A stretch of DNA of 64,000 nucleotides. Origin: Bhargavaea ginsengi (GTDB lineage Bacteria > Bacillota > Bacilli > Bacillales_A > Planococcaceae). Below the pieces are notes generated by a model. The model had not been told where the DNA came from and ran no database searches. It was given only the letters and a program-made list of their open reading frames with translations. Below are positions 42,763 to 52,270 of the stretch, piece after piece. Every line of letters begins with the position of its first letter. Position 1 is the stretch's first letter. The DNA lies in assembly GCF_900109165.1 (NCBI RefSeq), contig NZ_FNZF01000002.1:186001-250000 (forward strand), read 5' to 3'. A program made the translations under genes and the position numbers.

Positions 42763-43245
42763 ATGCGATATCAGTCATTTTACCCGTTTTCAGGCGGCGG
42801 AGGCGCTACCCGGATGCCGTTCGGCCAGCCTCCGCAAAGCGGCATGTTCAACGGCCCTCCAGCCGGCTTCGGAATGAATCCCGGCTTTGGTCCCGGAGGG
42901 GGTGGAGGAAGAGGTTTCGGTGGCGGCAGAGGCCCCGGCCCGGGAGGATTCGGTATGCCGGGCACAGCCGGAGGCCAGGGTGGCTCACGGCTTGAGAACT
43001 ACATGAGAACCGCCGATAAATTCCTGTCCACCGCCCAGCAACTGTCTCCTCTGATCAGCCAGCTAAGCCCGATGATGCAAAACATCCCCGCGCTTTTCCA
43101 GATTTATCGGGGCTTCTCCGGAACACCGTCGGCAGGCGGAGGCGGCAGCCAGGCAGCCGGAAGCGCGCCGCAAAGTCGTGCGGATGCCGTCGCACCGAGG
43201 CCCGACGGGAATTCCGTTCCCCGCATTTTCCAGCCGCCTTTTTGA
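42763..43245 (+). CDS. yqfQ: Gly-rich YqfQ/VrrA-like protein
   Basis: 160 aa. The first 70 residues are Gly/Pro/Phe-rich repeats (SGGGGATRMPFGQPPQSG, GFGPGGGGGRGFGGGRG), then a conserved helical core LENYMRTADKFLSTAQQLSPLISQLSPMMQNIPALFQIYRG near residues 76-116, and a Ser/Ala-rich tail ending PRIFQPPF. The core and position next to ispH match B. subtilis yqfQ. It probably acts in spore or envelope structure, but this is inference. GAAAGGAG precedes the ATG. Confidence 0.8.
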   Translation: MRYQSFYPFSGGGGATRMPFGQPPQSGMFNGPPAGFGMNPGFGPGGGGGRGFGGGRGPGPGGFGMPGTAGGQGGSRLENYMRTADKFLSTAQQLSPLISQLSPMMQNIPALFQIYRGFSGTPSAGGGGSQAAGSAPQSRADAVAPRPDGNSVPRIFQPPF

Positions 43246-43249
43246 ATCT

Positions 43250-43278
43250 TTGAATCCGCGGCCACGCTCGGCTATAAT
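43250..43278 (+). promoter_or_regulatory. Sigma-A promoter of ispH
   Basis: -35 TTGAAT, a 17-base spacer, and -10 TATAAT, about 30 bases before the ATG. Confidence 0.82.
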
Positions 43279-43307
43279 AGGGGCAGTGACCTGAAGGAGT
43301 GAAATCC

Positions 43308-44282
43308 ATGAATGTAATCAAGATTTCGCCGAGGGGCTACTGCTATGGAGTCGTGGACGCGATGGTTATCGCCCAGAACGCCGCCATGGACAAGTCGCTT
43401 CCGAGGCCGATCTATATACTGGGAATGATCGTTCACAACAAACATGTGACCGATGCATTCGAACAAGATGGCATCATCACGCTTGATGGGCCGAACCGCA
43501 GAGAGATCCTGGAGCAAGTCGAAAACGGAACGGTCATCTTCACCGCACATGGCGTCTCTCCGGAAGTCCGGGAGATTGCCCGCCGCAAAGGCCTTGTCGC
43601 TATCGATGCGACTTGCCCGGATGTGACGACCACGCACGATCTGATAGAGGAAAAGACCGCAGAAGGCTATGACATCATCTACATCGGCAAAAAAGGCCAT
43701 CCGGAACCGGAAGGCGCCATCGGCGTCGCTCCGGACAAGGTCCATCTGATCCAGACGCTGGCGGATGCCAATGCCCTGGATATCTCCGCCGACAAGCTGC
43801 TTGTCACCAACCAGACGACGATGAGCCAGTGGGATGTCGCCGAGATCATGGAACGCCTGCAGGAACGCTATCCGAACCTGGAAGTGCACCGCGAAATCTG
43901 CATGGCAACACAAGTGCGCCAGGAAGCAGTTGCCGAACAGGCAGGAGACGCCGATCTGCTGATTGTCGTCGGAGATCCGATGAGCAACAACTCCAACCGC
44001 CTGACCCAGGTCTCCATCGAGATCGCCGGCACGCCGTCTTACCGGGTCGAAGATGTCTCCGGCATCGACCTGTCCTGGCTCGAAGGCGTGGAGACTGTCG
44101 CCGTCACTGCCGGTGCATCCACTCCGACACCGATCGTCAAGGAAGTCATCAACTTCTTTGACCAGTACGATCCGAACGACCCTGCTACGCATGACACCAC
44201 TTCCAAAGTGAAGCTTGAAAAGATCCTTCCGCGCATCAAGACTCCGAAGCCGGTCAAGCGGATCGATCCATACCCGGTCTGA
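43308..44282 (+). CDS. ispH: 4-hydroxy-3-methylbut-2-enyl diphosphate reductase
   Basis: Last MEP-pathway step: reduces HMBPP to IPP and DMAPP with a [4Fe-4S] cluster. 324 aa. Cluster Cys in [17 protein letters not shown] and [13 protein letters not shown]; the family [20 protein letters not shown] and [11 protein letters not shown] are present. GGAG lies at the right distance from the ATG at 43308; the GTG at 43299 is closer and unlikely. A convergent operon follows; two hairpins lie between. Together with ispG this covers the last two steps of the pathway. Confidence 0.97.
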   Translation: MNVIKISPRGYCYGVVDAMVIAQNAAMDKSLPRPIYILGMIVHNKHVTDAFEQDGIITLDGPNRREILEQVENGTVIFTAHGVSPEVREIARRKGLVAIDATCPDVTTTHDLIEEKTAEGYDIIYIGKKGHPEPEGAIGVAPDKVHLIQTLADANALDISADKLLVTNQTTMSQWDVAEIMERLQERYPNLEVHREICMATQVRQEAVAEQAGDADLLIVVGDPMSNNSNRLTQVSIEIAGTPSYRVEDVSGIDLSWLEGVETVAVTAGASTPTPIVKEVINFFDQYDPNDPATHDTTSKVKLEKILPRIKTPKPVKRIDPYPV

Positions 44283-44288
44283 GGGAAC

Positions 44289-44325
44289 TAAAAGCGGGAC
44301 TGCCTCCAAAAAGAGCAGTCCCGCT
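44289..44325 (-). terminator. Terminator for the yqfO-trmK operon (minus strand)
   Basis: Stem AGCGGGACTGC/GCAGTCCCGCT with an 11-base loop, followed on the minus strand by TTTTAG. Confidence 0.8.
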
Positions 44326-44329
44326 ACAT

Positions 44330-44379
44330 ACTGCAGACAAAGTGAGCGATTTGCTCCTTTGTCTGCAGTTTTCTTTTTC
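44330..44379 (+). terminator. Terminator after ispH (plus strand)
   Basis: Stem ACTGCAGACAAAG/CTTTGTCTGCAGT with a 14-base loop, then TTTCTTTTTCT on the plus strand. The two adjacent hairpins of opposite direction insulate convergent genes. Confidence 0.88.
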
Positions 44380-44418
44380 TGCAATAATCAGGATTACCTC
44401 TCCTGAATGCATATGCTT

Positions 44419-45537
44419 TTACATAAACCTGAAAGGTTCCGTGATAATTGCCGATTCGATAAAGCCGCATTTGATGCCGGCTTTTTCCGCGTCCGTTTCC
44501 AGTCGTTCCCTGACTCCGCCGACCATAATCCGTTCAATGTGGTGTCCGGGATCGACAATGGATAAACCGAGGTTTGCTGCATCCTGGGCAGTATGGAAAT
44601 CGATGTCCCCCGTCACCAGCACGTCGGCTTTTTTCCGGAGAGCCGCATCCACATACTTGCCACCCGATCCCCCGAGGACGGCCACTGTCCGGATGCCACG
44701 ACCACCTCCGTCCACCACGCGCAGCGCGGGAACGGCCATTTGTTTTTTTGTATATTCGGCAAACGCATCAAGGCTCATTGTTTCAGGCAAGCTTCCGACC
44801 CGTCCGATACCATACTCTTCCATTCGTTGATCCAGGACGAAAAAGTCATAAGCGGGCTCCTCGTAAGGATGCGCCTCGATCATCGCCTGTTCAACACGGC
44901 CTCGGATCGAACCGGTCAGCACCACTTCAATTTTCGTTTCAGCAACTTCTTCTTCCTTGCCGACACTGCCGATATACGGGTCTGCACCGGCTGCCGGTGT
45001 GAAGCGGCCGGTACCCTCCAGTTCATAGCTGCAGTGGGTATAGTCCCCGATAGCACCTGCTCCGGCATCCCCCAGTGCCTTGCGAACTTTTTCCACACTG
45101 TCATGAGGCGTGAAGACGGACAGTTTAAAAAGCGGTTCCCTGTAGGTCTCTTCAAGGACGGAGATATCGGAAAGGCCAAGCCTCTCCGCAAGCATGTCGT
45201 TCACTCCGCCCGGGGCCACATCAAGATTTGTATGAGCTGCATAGACGGAGATGCCGTGACGCAGGCACAACTCGACGATTCTGCCCTGAGGGGTATCTGT
45301 GCGCACTGATTTCATCGGCCTGAACAGCACCGGGTGGTGGGCGATCACAAGTCCTGCACCTGCATCGGCCGCTTCCAGGATCACGTCCTCTGTCACATCG
45401 AGCGTGATGAGCACTTTTTCTGCAAAAGCGTCCGGCCGGCCGATCTGGAGGCCGATCGGGTCCCAGTCATAGGCCATTTTTTTAGGAGCCCATTCCTCCA
45501 TCAGCCGGATGATGTCATTGACGGTTGTCTTCCCCAT
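44419..45537 (-). CDS. yqfO: Nif3-like dinuclear metal centre protein YqfO
   Basis: 372 aa. N-terminal NIF3 half with GLQIGRPDAFAEKVLITLDV, HHPVLFRPMKSV and AHTNLDVAPGGVND, and a C-terminal half with GDIDFHTAQDAANLGLSIVDPGHH; His and Asp bind two metals. In the middle (about residues 130-230) a PII-like insert is present, as in Bacillus YqfO. The role is thought to be as a GTP cyclohydrolase-like hydrolase, not proven. The ATG at 45537 has GGAGG; it overlaps trmK by 23 bases. Confidence 0.92.
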   Translation of the reverse strand: MGKTTVNDIIRLMEEWAPKKMAYDWDPIGLQIGRPDAFAEKVLITLDVTEDVILEAADAGAGLVIAHHPVLFRPMKSVRTDTPQGRIVELCLRHGISVYAAHTNLDVAPGGVNDMLAERLGLSDISVLEETYREPLFKLSVFTPHDSVEKVRKALGDAGAGAIGDYTHCSYELEGTGRFTPAAGADPYIGSVGKEEEVAETKIEVVLTGSIRGRVEQAMIEAHPYEEPAYDFFVLDQRMEEYGIGRVGSLPETMSLDAFAEYTKKQMAVPALRVVDGGGRGIRTVAVLGGSGGKYVDAALRKKADVLVTGDIDFHTAQDAANLGLSIVDPGHHIERIMVGGVRERLETDAEKAGIKCGFIESAIITEPFRFM

Positions 45538-46231
45538 TTTCGAGCACCTCCAAAATTTGTCCGAGTGAGCGCCTGAGTTCCTCTTCCTTTGCATCCCTTT
45601 CTGATGAAGGGGATGCTTCTTTTATCCGATCCAGTATTTTTTGGAGTGAAGCGGCTTCATGCTCCCACTTCTTCCTGAACGTCTCAGGCTTTCGCTCGGA
45701 CAATATTGGCCCGAAACGCAACTCCAGGTCATCATAGGACGCACTGCCCCGCTCAAGCACGAGGATTTCATAGATTTTCCTGTCTTCCTCGAGAATTTCC
45801 TCCTCGACAATATGCCAGCCGTTTTTTGCCGCCCAGGACCGGATAGCCAACGCGTGGATATTCGGCTGGAGAACGAGGCGGCTGACATTCTTCAGACGGT
45901 CCTTGCCGTCTTCGAGGATCGAGGCGATCAGCGGGCCGCCCATTCCCGCGATGGCGACCGTGTCGACGCCGTCTTCCTCGCGGATTGCAGCGAGACCGTC
46001 TGCCAGGCGCGCTTCCACCTTGCCGTCCAGTCCCGCATCACGGATCGTGGCCATTGCGGACTCATAGGGGCCTCTTGCCACTTCTCCGGCTATGCCCTTG
46101 CGGATCCGCCCGTCAAGCGCCAGGTGGGCCGGCAGATAGGCATGGTCACTGCCGATGTCCGCCAGCACCGCATCACGGCCGATATATGAAGCGACTGCTT
46201 GCAGCCGCATAGACAGTTTGTTCACATTCAC
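45515..46231 (-). CDS. trmK: tRNA (adenine-22-N1)-methyltransferase TrmK
   Basis: Methylates A22 of tRNA using SAM. 238 aa. The SAM site is VLADIGSDHAYLPAHLA near residues 23-39, then GIAGEVARGPYESA, DTVAIAGMGGPLIASIL and LVLQPNIHALAIRSW, the family catalytic region. The C-terminal third is helical and charged (coiled). It overlaps yqfO. Gene order trmK-yqfO-ispH fits B. subtilis yqfN-yqfO-yqfP. The ATG has AGGAGGTG before it. Confidence 0.95.
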   Translation of the reverse strand: MNVNKLSMRLQAVASYIGRDAVLADIGSDHAYLPAHLALDGRIRKGIAGEVARGPYESAMATIRDAGLDGKVEARLADGLAAIREEDGVDTVAIAGMGGPLIASILEDGKDRLKNVSRLVLQPNIHALAIRSWAAKNGWHIVEEEILEEDRKIYEILVLERGSASYDDLELRFGPILSERKPETFRKKWEHEAASLQKILDRIKEASPSSERDAKEEELRRSLGQILEVLENGEDNRQ

Positions 46232-46282
46232 CTTCTGACACCTCCTCTGTCAATTGTAAACAACAATCCTGAAAATGTTAAA

Positions 46283-46312
46283 GCCCTTATCCGGATTTCC
46301 GGACAAGGGCTC
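46283..46312 (-). terminator. Terminator after cccA
   Basis: Stem AGCCCTTATCCGG/CCGGACAAGGGCT with a small loop, followed on the minus strand by TTTAACATTTTC. Confidence 0.8.
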
Positions 46313-46326
46313 CTAAAGCAAGTTCA

Positions 46327-46731
46327 TTATTGAAGCGAGAGGACCCATTCAGCCATCGCGTCGAGGTTCTCGTCCGGGACGAGACCGCCAGGCATTGCGC
46401 CTTTACCGTTCTTCAGAACGTCTTTGACTTCATCTGCACTTGAATCCAGGCCTACAAGGCTTGGACCGACAGAACCTTCATAGTTCTGGCCGTGGCAGGA
46501 AACACATTTACCTTGTGCCAGTGCCTCTGGATCAAAGTCACCGGAAGAAGCTTCGTCTCCGCCTTCACCACCGGCCTCGCCAGTAGCGGTATCGCCGCCG
46601 CTATCCTCGGATTGCTCCTGGTCAGCTGCAATTTCTTCCTTGTTATCCAGCCCGTAAAGAGACATGAAGAAAATAAGGCCGATTCCGAGTGCCATAATCA
46701 GGATATAAGGTACGACAGGATTTCTGTTCAT
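46327..46731 (-). CDS. cccA: Cytochrome c550
   Basis: Membrane-anchored electron carrier on the outer face. 134 aa. N-terminal membrane helix (YILIMALGIGLIFFMSLYG, residues 9-27), a Gly/Glu-rich flexible linker, and a small c-type domain with the haem site CVSCH (Cys76, Cys79, His80), plus the axial Met112 in KGAMPGGLV. The length and layout match B. subtilis CccA. AAAAGGGGG precedes the ATG. It lies between trmK and the acyl-CoA dehydrogenase. Confidence 0.95.
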   Translation of the reverse strand: MNRNPVVPYILIMALGIGLIFFMSLYGLDNKEEIAADQEQSEDSGGDTATGEAGGEGGDEASSGDFDPEALAQGKCVSCHGQNYEGSVGPSLVGLDSSADEVKDVLKNGKGAMPGGLVPDENLDAMAEWVLSLQ

Positions 46732-46762
46732 CGACTAAAACCCCCTTTTCCGTGAGATAGCT

Positions 46763-46798
46763 GTACAATTTATATACAGTGAACAATACATATTGTAC
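46763..46798. other. Imperfect 36-base palindrome upstream of cccA
   Basis: GTACAATTTATA ... ATACATATTGTAC, AT-rich in a GC-rich neighbourhood, within 70 bases of the cccA start and over the likely promoter region. It could be an operator. No specific regulator is suggested. Confidence 0.4.
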
Positions 46799-46884
46799 TT
46801 CATTCCCCCGAAAACTGAAAGCATTAGCCGGGAAGTTTTGCGACTTTGTGACAAATTCGGCAAAAGTCCGCGCGGCTTCGGGTC

Positions 46885-48024
46885 TTACACCCCAATATGG
46901 CGTGCAATGACCATATGCTGGACCTCTGATGTCCCTTCGCCGATTTCCAGCAGTTTCGCGTCGCGCATATAGCGCTCGACTTCATATTCTTTCATGTATC
47001 CATAACCGCCATGCAGCTGGATGGCCTCGTCCGCGACTTCCATGGCGATTTCGGATGCGTAGAGCTTGCACATCGCCGCTTCTTTTGAGAACGGACGGCC
47101 CTGATCTTTTAGCCAGGCGGCCTTATAGACCATCGTCCTGGCCAGTTCAATCTTCATTGCCATATCGGCAAGCTTAAACTGGTTCACCTGGAAGTCTGCA
47201 ATGGCACGCCCGAACTGCTTGCGCTCCTTCGCATATTGAAGTGAACGGTCAAACGCAGCCTGCGCGATACCTACTGCCATCGCTCCGATTCCGATCCGTC
47301 CTCCATCAAGCGTCACGAGGAACTGGCGGAAGCCGTTGCCGCGCTTCCCAAGCAGGTTTTCCTGCGGAACTCGGACATTTTCAAGTACAAGCTCTGTCGT
47401 ATTGGAGGCATTCAGCCCCATCTTTTCATAATTATCGATCACCTTGAATCCTTCCGCATCCGTCGGGACGATAATGGCGGAAATCTCTTTTTTGCCGTCG
47501 GCCGAACCGGTAATGGCGGTGAGCGCGAGATGTTTGGCATGGCTTGCATTCGTAATGAACACCTTGTTGCCGCTGATGACGAAATCGTCCCCTTCCGATT
47601 TCGCGGCCGTCTGCGTTCCGCCCGCATCGGAACCGGCATTCGGCTCTGTGAGGCCAAAGGCTCCCAGTGACTCCCCTGTACAGATCGGCACCAGATACTT
47701 TTCCTTCTGCTCTTCTGTACCGAATAAGTTCAGAGGCGCTCCTCCCAGTGAAATATGAGCCGAATACGTGATTCCTGTAGAAGCACAAGCACGGCTCAAC
47801 TCTTCCGTCACAATGGCAAAGCTGACCGTATCTGCCCCCGCTCCCCCGTATTTCTCGTCGAACGGAAGGCCCATCATCCCCATTTCCCCAAGCTGCCGGA
47901 ATATGTCCTTCGGAAATTCTTTTGTCCTGTCCCGCTCAATCGCCCCCGGAGCCACGACCTCGTCTGCAAATTCCCGAATGGTTTTTCGAATCATCTGCTG
48001 CTCATCAGTCAGGTCAAAGTTCAT
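46885..48024 (-). CDS. Acyl-CoA dehydrogenase (short-chain/butyryl type)
   Basis: FAD enzyme of beta-oxidation or branched-chain acid breakdown. 379 aa. FAD-site LGAFGLTEPNAGSDAGG near residues 120-136 and VFITNASHAK, then DGGRIGIGAMAVGIAQAAFDRSL, KERKQFG, and ELHGG-type IQLHGGYGYMKEYEVERYMRDAK, with the catalytic Glu in YEVERYM and EIGEGTSEVQHMVIARHI at the end. Substrate chain length is not clear. It does not lie here in B. subtilis. Its promoter carries a palindromic operator likely for a TetR-type regulator. Confidence 0.93.
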   Translation of the reverse strand: MNFDLTDEQQMIRKTIREFADEVVAPGAIERDRTKEFPKDIFRQLGEMGMMGLPFDEKYGGAGADTVSFAIVTEELSRACASTGITYSAHISLGGAPLNLFGTEEQKEKYLVPICTGESLGAFGLTEPNAGSDAGGTQTAAKSEGDDFVISGNKVFITNASHAKHLALTAITGSADGKKEISAIIVPTDAEGFKVIDNYEKMGLNASNTTELVLENVRVPQENLLGKRGNGFRQFLVTLDGGRIGIGAMAVGIAQAAFDRSLQYAKERKQFGRAIADFQVNQFKLADMAMKIELARTMVYKAAWLKDQGRPFSKEAAMCKLYASEIAMEVADEAIQLHGGYGYMKEYEVERYMRDAKLLEIGEGTSEVQHMVIARHIGV

Positions 48025-48059
48025 TTTGCATCCCCCTTTGTGAATACGCTTTCATAGAT

Positions 48060-48089
48060 AGTATAACTGAACGAGCGCTCGCTTAACAA
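48060..48089 (-). promoter_or_regulatory. Promoter with palindromic operator before the acyl-CoA dehydrogenase
   Basis: -35 TTGTTA (48084-48089), an 18-base spacer, and -10 TATACT (48060-48065). The spacer is almost filled by TGAACGAGCGCTCGCTTA (48068-48085), an 18-base inverted repeat with one mismatched pair. This shape is typical of TetR-family operators of fatty-acid genes (FadR type in Bacillus has TGAATGAnTAnTCATTCA). Binding would block RNA polymerase. Confidence 0.72.
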
Positions 48090-48145
48090 CTCCAATAAAG
48101 CTGCTGCGGAAAGCAATTTCGTCAATGTCAACCAACCATGTTCAA

Positions 48146-48185
48146 ACAAAACGAGCCGTCACCCCACAATCGGGTGACGGCTCGT
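48146..48185 (-). terminator. Terminator after sigA
   Basis: Stem ACGAGCCGTCACCC/GGGTGACGGCTCGT with a 7-base loop, then TTTTGTTTG on the minus strand. Confidence 0.88.
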
Positions 48186-48225
48186 CCACGTATTTCAGAT
48201 GCCCGCCAATGCGGACGGCTGAATT

Positions 48226-49338
48226 TTATTCCAGAAAATCTTTAAGCCGCTTTGAGCGCGACGGATGGCGCAGCTTGCGGAGCGCCTTCGCCTCGATCTG
48301 GCGGATCCGTTCGCGAGTGACGCCGAATACCTTGCCCACTTCTTCGAGCGTACGGGTTCTTCCGTCATCAAGGCCGAAGCGGAGACGAAGAACATTCTCC
48401 TCACGGTCTGTCAGGGTATCAAGCACATCCTCAAGCTGTTCCTTGAGAAGCTCGTATGCTGCGTGGTCCGATGGGGACTGAGCCTCGGAGTCTTCGATGA
48501 AATCGCCAAGATGTGAGTCGTCCTCTTCTCCGATCGGAGTTTCCAGGGAAACAGGCTCTTGGGCAATCTTCAGGATTTCCCTGACTTTCTCTGCAGGAAG
48601 GTCCATCTCTTCCCCGATTTCCTCTGGCGTCGGTTCACGCCCAAGGTCCTGGAGCAGCTGTCTCTGGACACGGATCAGCTTGTTGATCGTCTCGACCATA
48701 TGGACCGGAATTCGGATAGTCCTGGCCTGGTCCGCGATAGCGCGTGTGATTGCCTGCCGGATCCACCATGTCGCATACGTACTGAATTTAAATCCTTTGC
48801 GGTAGTCAAACTTCTCTACCGCTTTGATGAGGCCCATATTCCCTTCCTGGATCAGGTCCAGGAAAAGCATGCCGCGCCCGACATACCGTTTGGCAATTGA
48901 GACGACAAGCCGCAGGTTGGCTTCCGCCAGGCGTTTTTTAGCTTCTTCGTTCCCATCTTCGATTCGTTTGGCAAGTGAGATTTCCTCTTCCGCAGAAAGG
49001 AGGTCAACCCGGCCGATCTCTTTCAGATACATTCTGACAGGGTCATTGATTTTGACTCCGGGCGGCACGCTCAGATCATTGAGGTCAAATTCTTCTTCCT
49101 CGCCCTCTTCGCCCTTTTGGCCCTTACCTTTACGGTCGAGTTCAATGCCCTGTTCTTCGATCTGATCAAGGAATTCCTCGAAATGATCCGGCTCCATATC
49201 GAAAGCGGATAGTTTTTCCGTTACATAGTCAAAAGAAAGCTCGCCTGCCTTTTTACCTTGCTCAAGCAACTGTGCTTTCAATTCTTCAATTGTCATTTCG
49301 TGTTCGTGCTCATTAGACTGGCCTGAAAGGTCTGCCAT
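48226..49338 (-). CDS. sigA: Primary sigma factor of RNA polymerase (sigma-A)
   Basis: Housekeeping sigma factor. 370 aa. Region 1.1 is short and acidic with [27 protein letters not shown], then region 2 ([52 protein letters not shown]), region 3, and region 4.2 with [32 protein letters not shown] as the -35 reader. RBS GGAGGAGGAG. Forms the dnaG-sigA part of the macromolecular synthesis operon; a separate yqxD gene is absent. The sigma-A promoters listed here are the type it would read. Confidence 0.98.
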   Translation of the reverse strand: MADLSGQSNEHEHEMTIEELKAQLLEQGKKAGELSFDYVTEKLSAFDMEPDHFEEFLDQIEEQGIELDRKGKGQKGEEGEEEEFDLNDLSVPPGVKINDPVRMYLKEIGRVDLLSAEEEISLAKRIEDGNEEAKKRLAEANLRLVVSIAKRYVGRGMLFLDLIQEGNMGLIKAVEKFDYRKGFKFSTYATWWIRQAITRAIADQARTIRIPVHMVETINKLIRVQRQLLQDLGREPTPEEIGEEMDLPAEKVREILKIAQEPVSLETPIGEEDDSHLGDFIEDSEAQSPSDHAAYELLKEQLEDVLDTLTDREENVLRLRFGLDDGRTRTLEEVGKVFGVTRERIRQIEAKALRKLRHPSRSKRLKDFLE

Positions 49339-49368
49339 TTTACTCCTCCTCCTGCAAAGCCGGCACTG

Positions 49369-51192
49369 TTACAATGCCGACAAGGACTTTCTCAATGCTA
49401 TGATTTCACTGGATAATTGTAGGGCGCGGCTGAGATCACTCATCTTTTCCGCTTCCCTCGATTGCTGCAGCTTGTCGCTGATCGACATCTCGATCCTGTA
49501 TTTTCTGATATGGCGGATGCTGTCCCGGATCTCTTCTTCCGCGTGTTCTCCGGAAGATCCCGCGATCGCCGTTTCCATGACGATTTTCCTCAGTTCCGGA
49601 TCATCGAGGGTTTCACAGAACCGATGTACATCGGGTTCGCCATATTCCTCATAAAATCCTGCAAGTCTGACGAAAATCGCCGTATATTCATCATGAAAGA
49701 ACGGGCTGCCTTCGTCTGAGTCCCTGAACCGGGCAAAAAGCGTACCGTCTCGGAGCATATGGTACAGCATAATCCGCTCTGCTCTGGCCACCGGGGATTT
49801 TCTGGGCTTCCCCTGGGGCCTGGCAGATTCGGCAGGCCTTCCAATCTCCTCGGACGGCGCATGCCGTTCTTTTCGGGTATGCCGGGCTTCCGACTTCCTG
49901 AATTGGGATGTGAGTGCATCCACGGAAACACCTGTCTCTTCGGACAGTTGCTTCAGGTAAATGTCACGCTCAACAGGAGTCGTCTTGCCTGCCAGTTCCT
50001 TCAAGACCTCGTGGATATACTGAAGAAGGTCATTTTCGTTCTTAAGGTTCTTTTCCCTTTTTGCATACATCATCGCGAACGAAAGAAGTGTGTGCGGTTG
50101 GCCGATAATACGGTCCCTGAACGCCTCGCCCCCGTACTTTTTAAGGTAATCGTCCGGGTCCAGCCCTTCCGGAACGATGGCCACCTTGGCATCAAGGCGG
50201 TTCGTCGGGAACATCCGGCTAAATCGCCTGGCAGCTTCCCAGCCCGCATTGTCACCATCCGTACAGATAATGACCTCGTTCGTCACACGGCCCAATAGCG
50301 ACAAATGCTTGTCCGACATGGCGGTACCCATCAGGGCGACGCCGGACTGAATACCGGCCTCATCTGCCGAAATGACATCCATGAAACCTTCGAACAATAT
50401 TACATTACCCGATTTACGGGCCGCGAGACGTGCATTGTGGTAATTATAGAGAATTTCGCTTTTGTTGAAGATAGGCGTCTCGGGGCTGTTGAGGTATTTC
50501 GGTTCATTACCGGCCTTTTGGATCACCCTTCCGGAAAACCCGACAGTTTTCCCATTCGTGTCATGGAGCGGAAACATGACCCTGTTCCTGAACCGGTCAA
50601 AAGCGCCGCTGCCATTATCGGGGATAATAGCCAGCCCCGACTCTGAAAGTTCTTCATCACTGAACCCTTTTCGTTTCAGCAAAGTGACAAGAGATTCCCG
50701 GTTGCCGAGTGACCAGCCGATTCCGAACTTCTCAATGGTATCCCGCGTAAAGCCCCGGCCGTACAGATAATTGAGCGCTTCCTCCCCTTCCACGGTGTTC
50801 AACAGCAAATGCCTGTAAAACTCTTCCGCGTACCGATGGGCTTCCAAAAGCCGGCGATGGCCCGAAGGCAACTGCTTTTCACTGCCCGCCATGTCTCCGA
50901 CTTCCACTTCCACACCAGAACGCGCACCAAGTTTCGCCACCGCTTCAACGAATGACAGGTTTTCGACGTCCATAACGAACGTGATGGCGTTCCCGCCTGC
51001 CCCGCACCCGAAACAATGAAACATTTGCTTGTCTTCGGACACCGAGAAAGACGGGGAATTTTCATCATGGAACGGACAGAGTCCGAACCAGTTCCTTCCC
51101 CTTTTCGTCAGCTGTACATATTCACCGATCAGCCCGACGATATCTGTCTGGGAACGGATCGTTTCAATCTTCTCCTCCGGAATCCGCTTCAT
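49369..51192 (-). CDS. dnaG: DNA primase
   Basis: Makes RNA primers for DNA replication. 607 aa. N-terminal zinc finger (CPFHDENSPSFSVSEDKQMFHCFGCG, Cys40/His43/Cys61/Cys64), then the RNA polymerase core domain with GRVIQKAGNEPKYLNSPETPIFNKSE, the TOPRIM segment VILFEGFMDVISADEAG, and a C-terminal DnaB-binding domain (last 140 residues). The ATG has a moderate ribosome binding site. Upstream the 250 bases to ppsR hold the ppsR terminator only. Confidence 0.98.
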   Translation of the reverse strand: MKRIPEEKIETIRSQTDIVGLIGEYVQLTKRGRNWFGLCPFHDENSPSFSVSEDKQMFHCFGCGAGGNAITFVMDVENLSFVEAVAKLGARSGVEVEVGDMAGSEKQLPSGHRRLLEAHRYAEEFYRHLLLNTVEGEEALNYLYGRGFTRDTIEKFGIGWSLGNRESLVTLLKRKGFSDEELSESGLAIIPDNGSGAFDRFRNRVMFPLHDTNGKTVGFSGRVIQKAGNEPKYLNSPETPIFNKSEILYNYHNARLAARKSGNVILFEGFMDVISADEAGIQSGVALMGTAMSDKHLSLLGRVTNEVIICTDGDNAGWEAARRFSRMFPTNRLDAKVAIVPEGLDPDDYLKKYGGEAFRDRIIGQPHTLLSFAMMYAKREKNLKNENDLLQYIHEVLKELAGKTTPVERDIYLKQLSEETGVSVDALTSQFRKSEARHTRKERHAPSEEIGRPAESARPQGKPRKSPVARAERIMLYHMLRDGTLFARFRDSDEGSPFFHDEYTAIFVRLAGFYEEYGEPDVHRFCETLDDPELRKIVMETAIAGSSGEHAEEEIRDSIRHIRKYRIEMSISDKLQQSREAEKMSDLSRALQLSSEIIALRKSLSAL

Positions 51193-51404
51193 CCGTCACA
51201 CCACACTTTCGGCCGTACTCTCGAATTCGAGATTCAATTTCGGAATCCTTCATCGTTCGACAAAAAAGTGCGCAGGAGAGAAGAAAATCGCCCACTACGC
51301 GCATTTTATTCACAATATCCAATTATAATACGCCTCAATGAACTTTTCCACCTTCAGATAGGCTTTTCTTTAAATTCTTCCTTAACATTCTGTACCGGCT
51401 GCCG

Positions 51405-51439
51405 CAAAAAAAGAACCTGCCTTTCAAAAAGGCGGTTCT
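51405..51439 (-). terminator. Terminator after ppsR
   Basis: Stem AGAACCTGCCTTT/AAAGGCGGTTCT with one mismatch, then T7 on the minus strand, just past the ppsR stop. Confidence 0.85.
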
Positions 51440-51444
51440 GCCGT

Positions 51445-52260
51445 TTATCGTTCGCGGTTTTGCTTGATATTCAGGATTATATTCGCAGTTTCTTCCACTG
51501 CACGATCGGTCACATCGATGACTCTGCAGCCGATTCTGTCCGCCACCGAATAAAAATGATCGATTTCGGATTGAATCCTTTCGATTTTTGCATAGTTCGC
51601 ATCGTCTTTTAAGCCAAGTGCCTTAAGACGCTCTTTTCGGATGGAATTCAGCTTTTCAGGCGAAATGACAAGACCGAAACACTTTTCCGGATCAATCTGG
51701 AACAATTCCTCCGGCGGCTCCACCTCGGGCACGAGCGGCACGTTTGCCACTTTGTATCGCTTGTGGGCAAGATACTGGGACAGAGGGGTCTTGGACGTCC
51801 GCGAGACTCCGATCAGAACAATATCGGCCAGCAACAAACCACGCGGATCACGCCCGTCATCGTACTTCACCGCAAACTCGATCGCTTCGATTTTCTGGAA
51901 ATAGTCCTCATCCAGCATCCTGACGCGTCCCGGCTCTTCCGATGCCTTCTCGTTGAGCGTGCTTCCAATCACTTCGATGATCGGGCCGAGCAGGTCGATC
52001 GACGGGATATTCCTGCGCTCGCATTCCTTCTTAAGAAATGTCCTCATCTCATCCTTCACCAAAGTATAAAGGATGATGGCATTCTGTTCGGCGGCAAGCT
52101 CTGTGATTTCATGAAGCTGGTCGGTTGATTCCACATGTGGAATCCGTTTGACCGCAGTTGATTCGAAGTCTTCCCGGAACTGGCTGATGGCCGCCTTCGC
52201 CACCAGGTCGCCGGTTTCACCGATTGAATCGGATACAATATACATTTTCAGTTGATTCAT
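51445..52260 (-). CDS. yqfL: Pyruvate, phosphate dikinase regulatory protein (PpsR/YqfL)
   Basis: Bifunctional serine/threonine kinase and phosphorylase that controls PPDK or PEP synthase. 271 aa. [18 protein letters not shown] at the N-terminus, then the P-loop region [19 protein letters not shown] near residues 145-163 and [18 protein letters not shown]. The ATG at 52260 has AGAGGTG upstream. It lies 10 bases after the ccpN stop, so the two are co-transcribed; CcpN and this protein act on gluconeogenesis in B. subtilis. The target enzyme is outside the window. Confidence 0.93.
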   Translation of the reverse strand: MNQLKMYIVSDSIGETGDLVAKAAISQFREDFESTAVKRIPHVESTDQLHEITELAAEQNAIILYTLVKDEMRTFLKKECERRNIPSIDLLGPIIEVIGSTLNEKASEEPGRVRMLDEDYFQKIEAIEFAVKYDDGRDPRGLLLADIVLIGVSRTSKTPLSQYLAHKRYKVANVPLVPEVEPPEELFQIDPEKCFGLVISPEKLNSIRKERLKALGLKDDANYAKIERIQSEIDHFYSVADRIGCRVIDVTDRAVEETANIILNIKQNRER

Positions 52261-52270
52261 AGGGCACCTC

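Noticed and set aside
43272-44384. 370-codon minus-strand frame opposite ispH
   Set aside because: ispH has all iron-sulfur cysteines and a promoter; the reverse frame spans both terminators of the convergent intergenic region.
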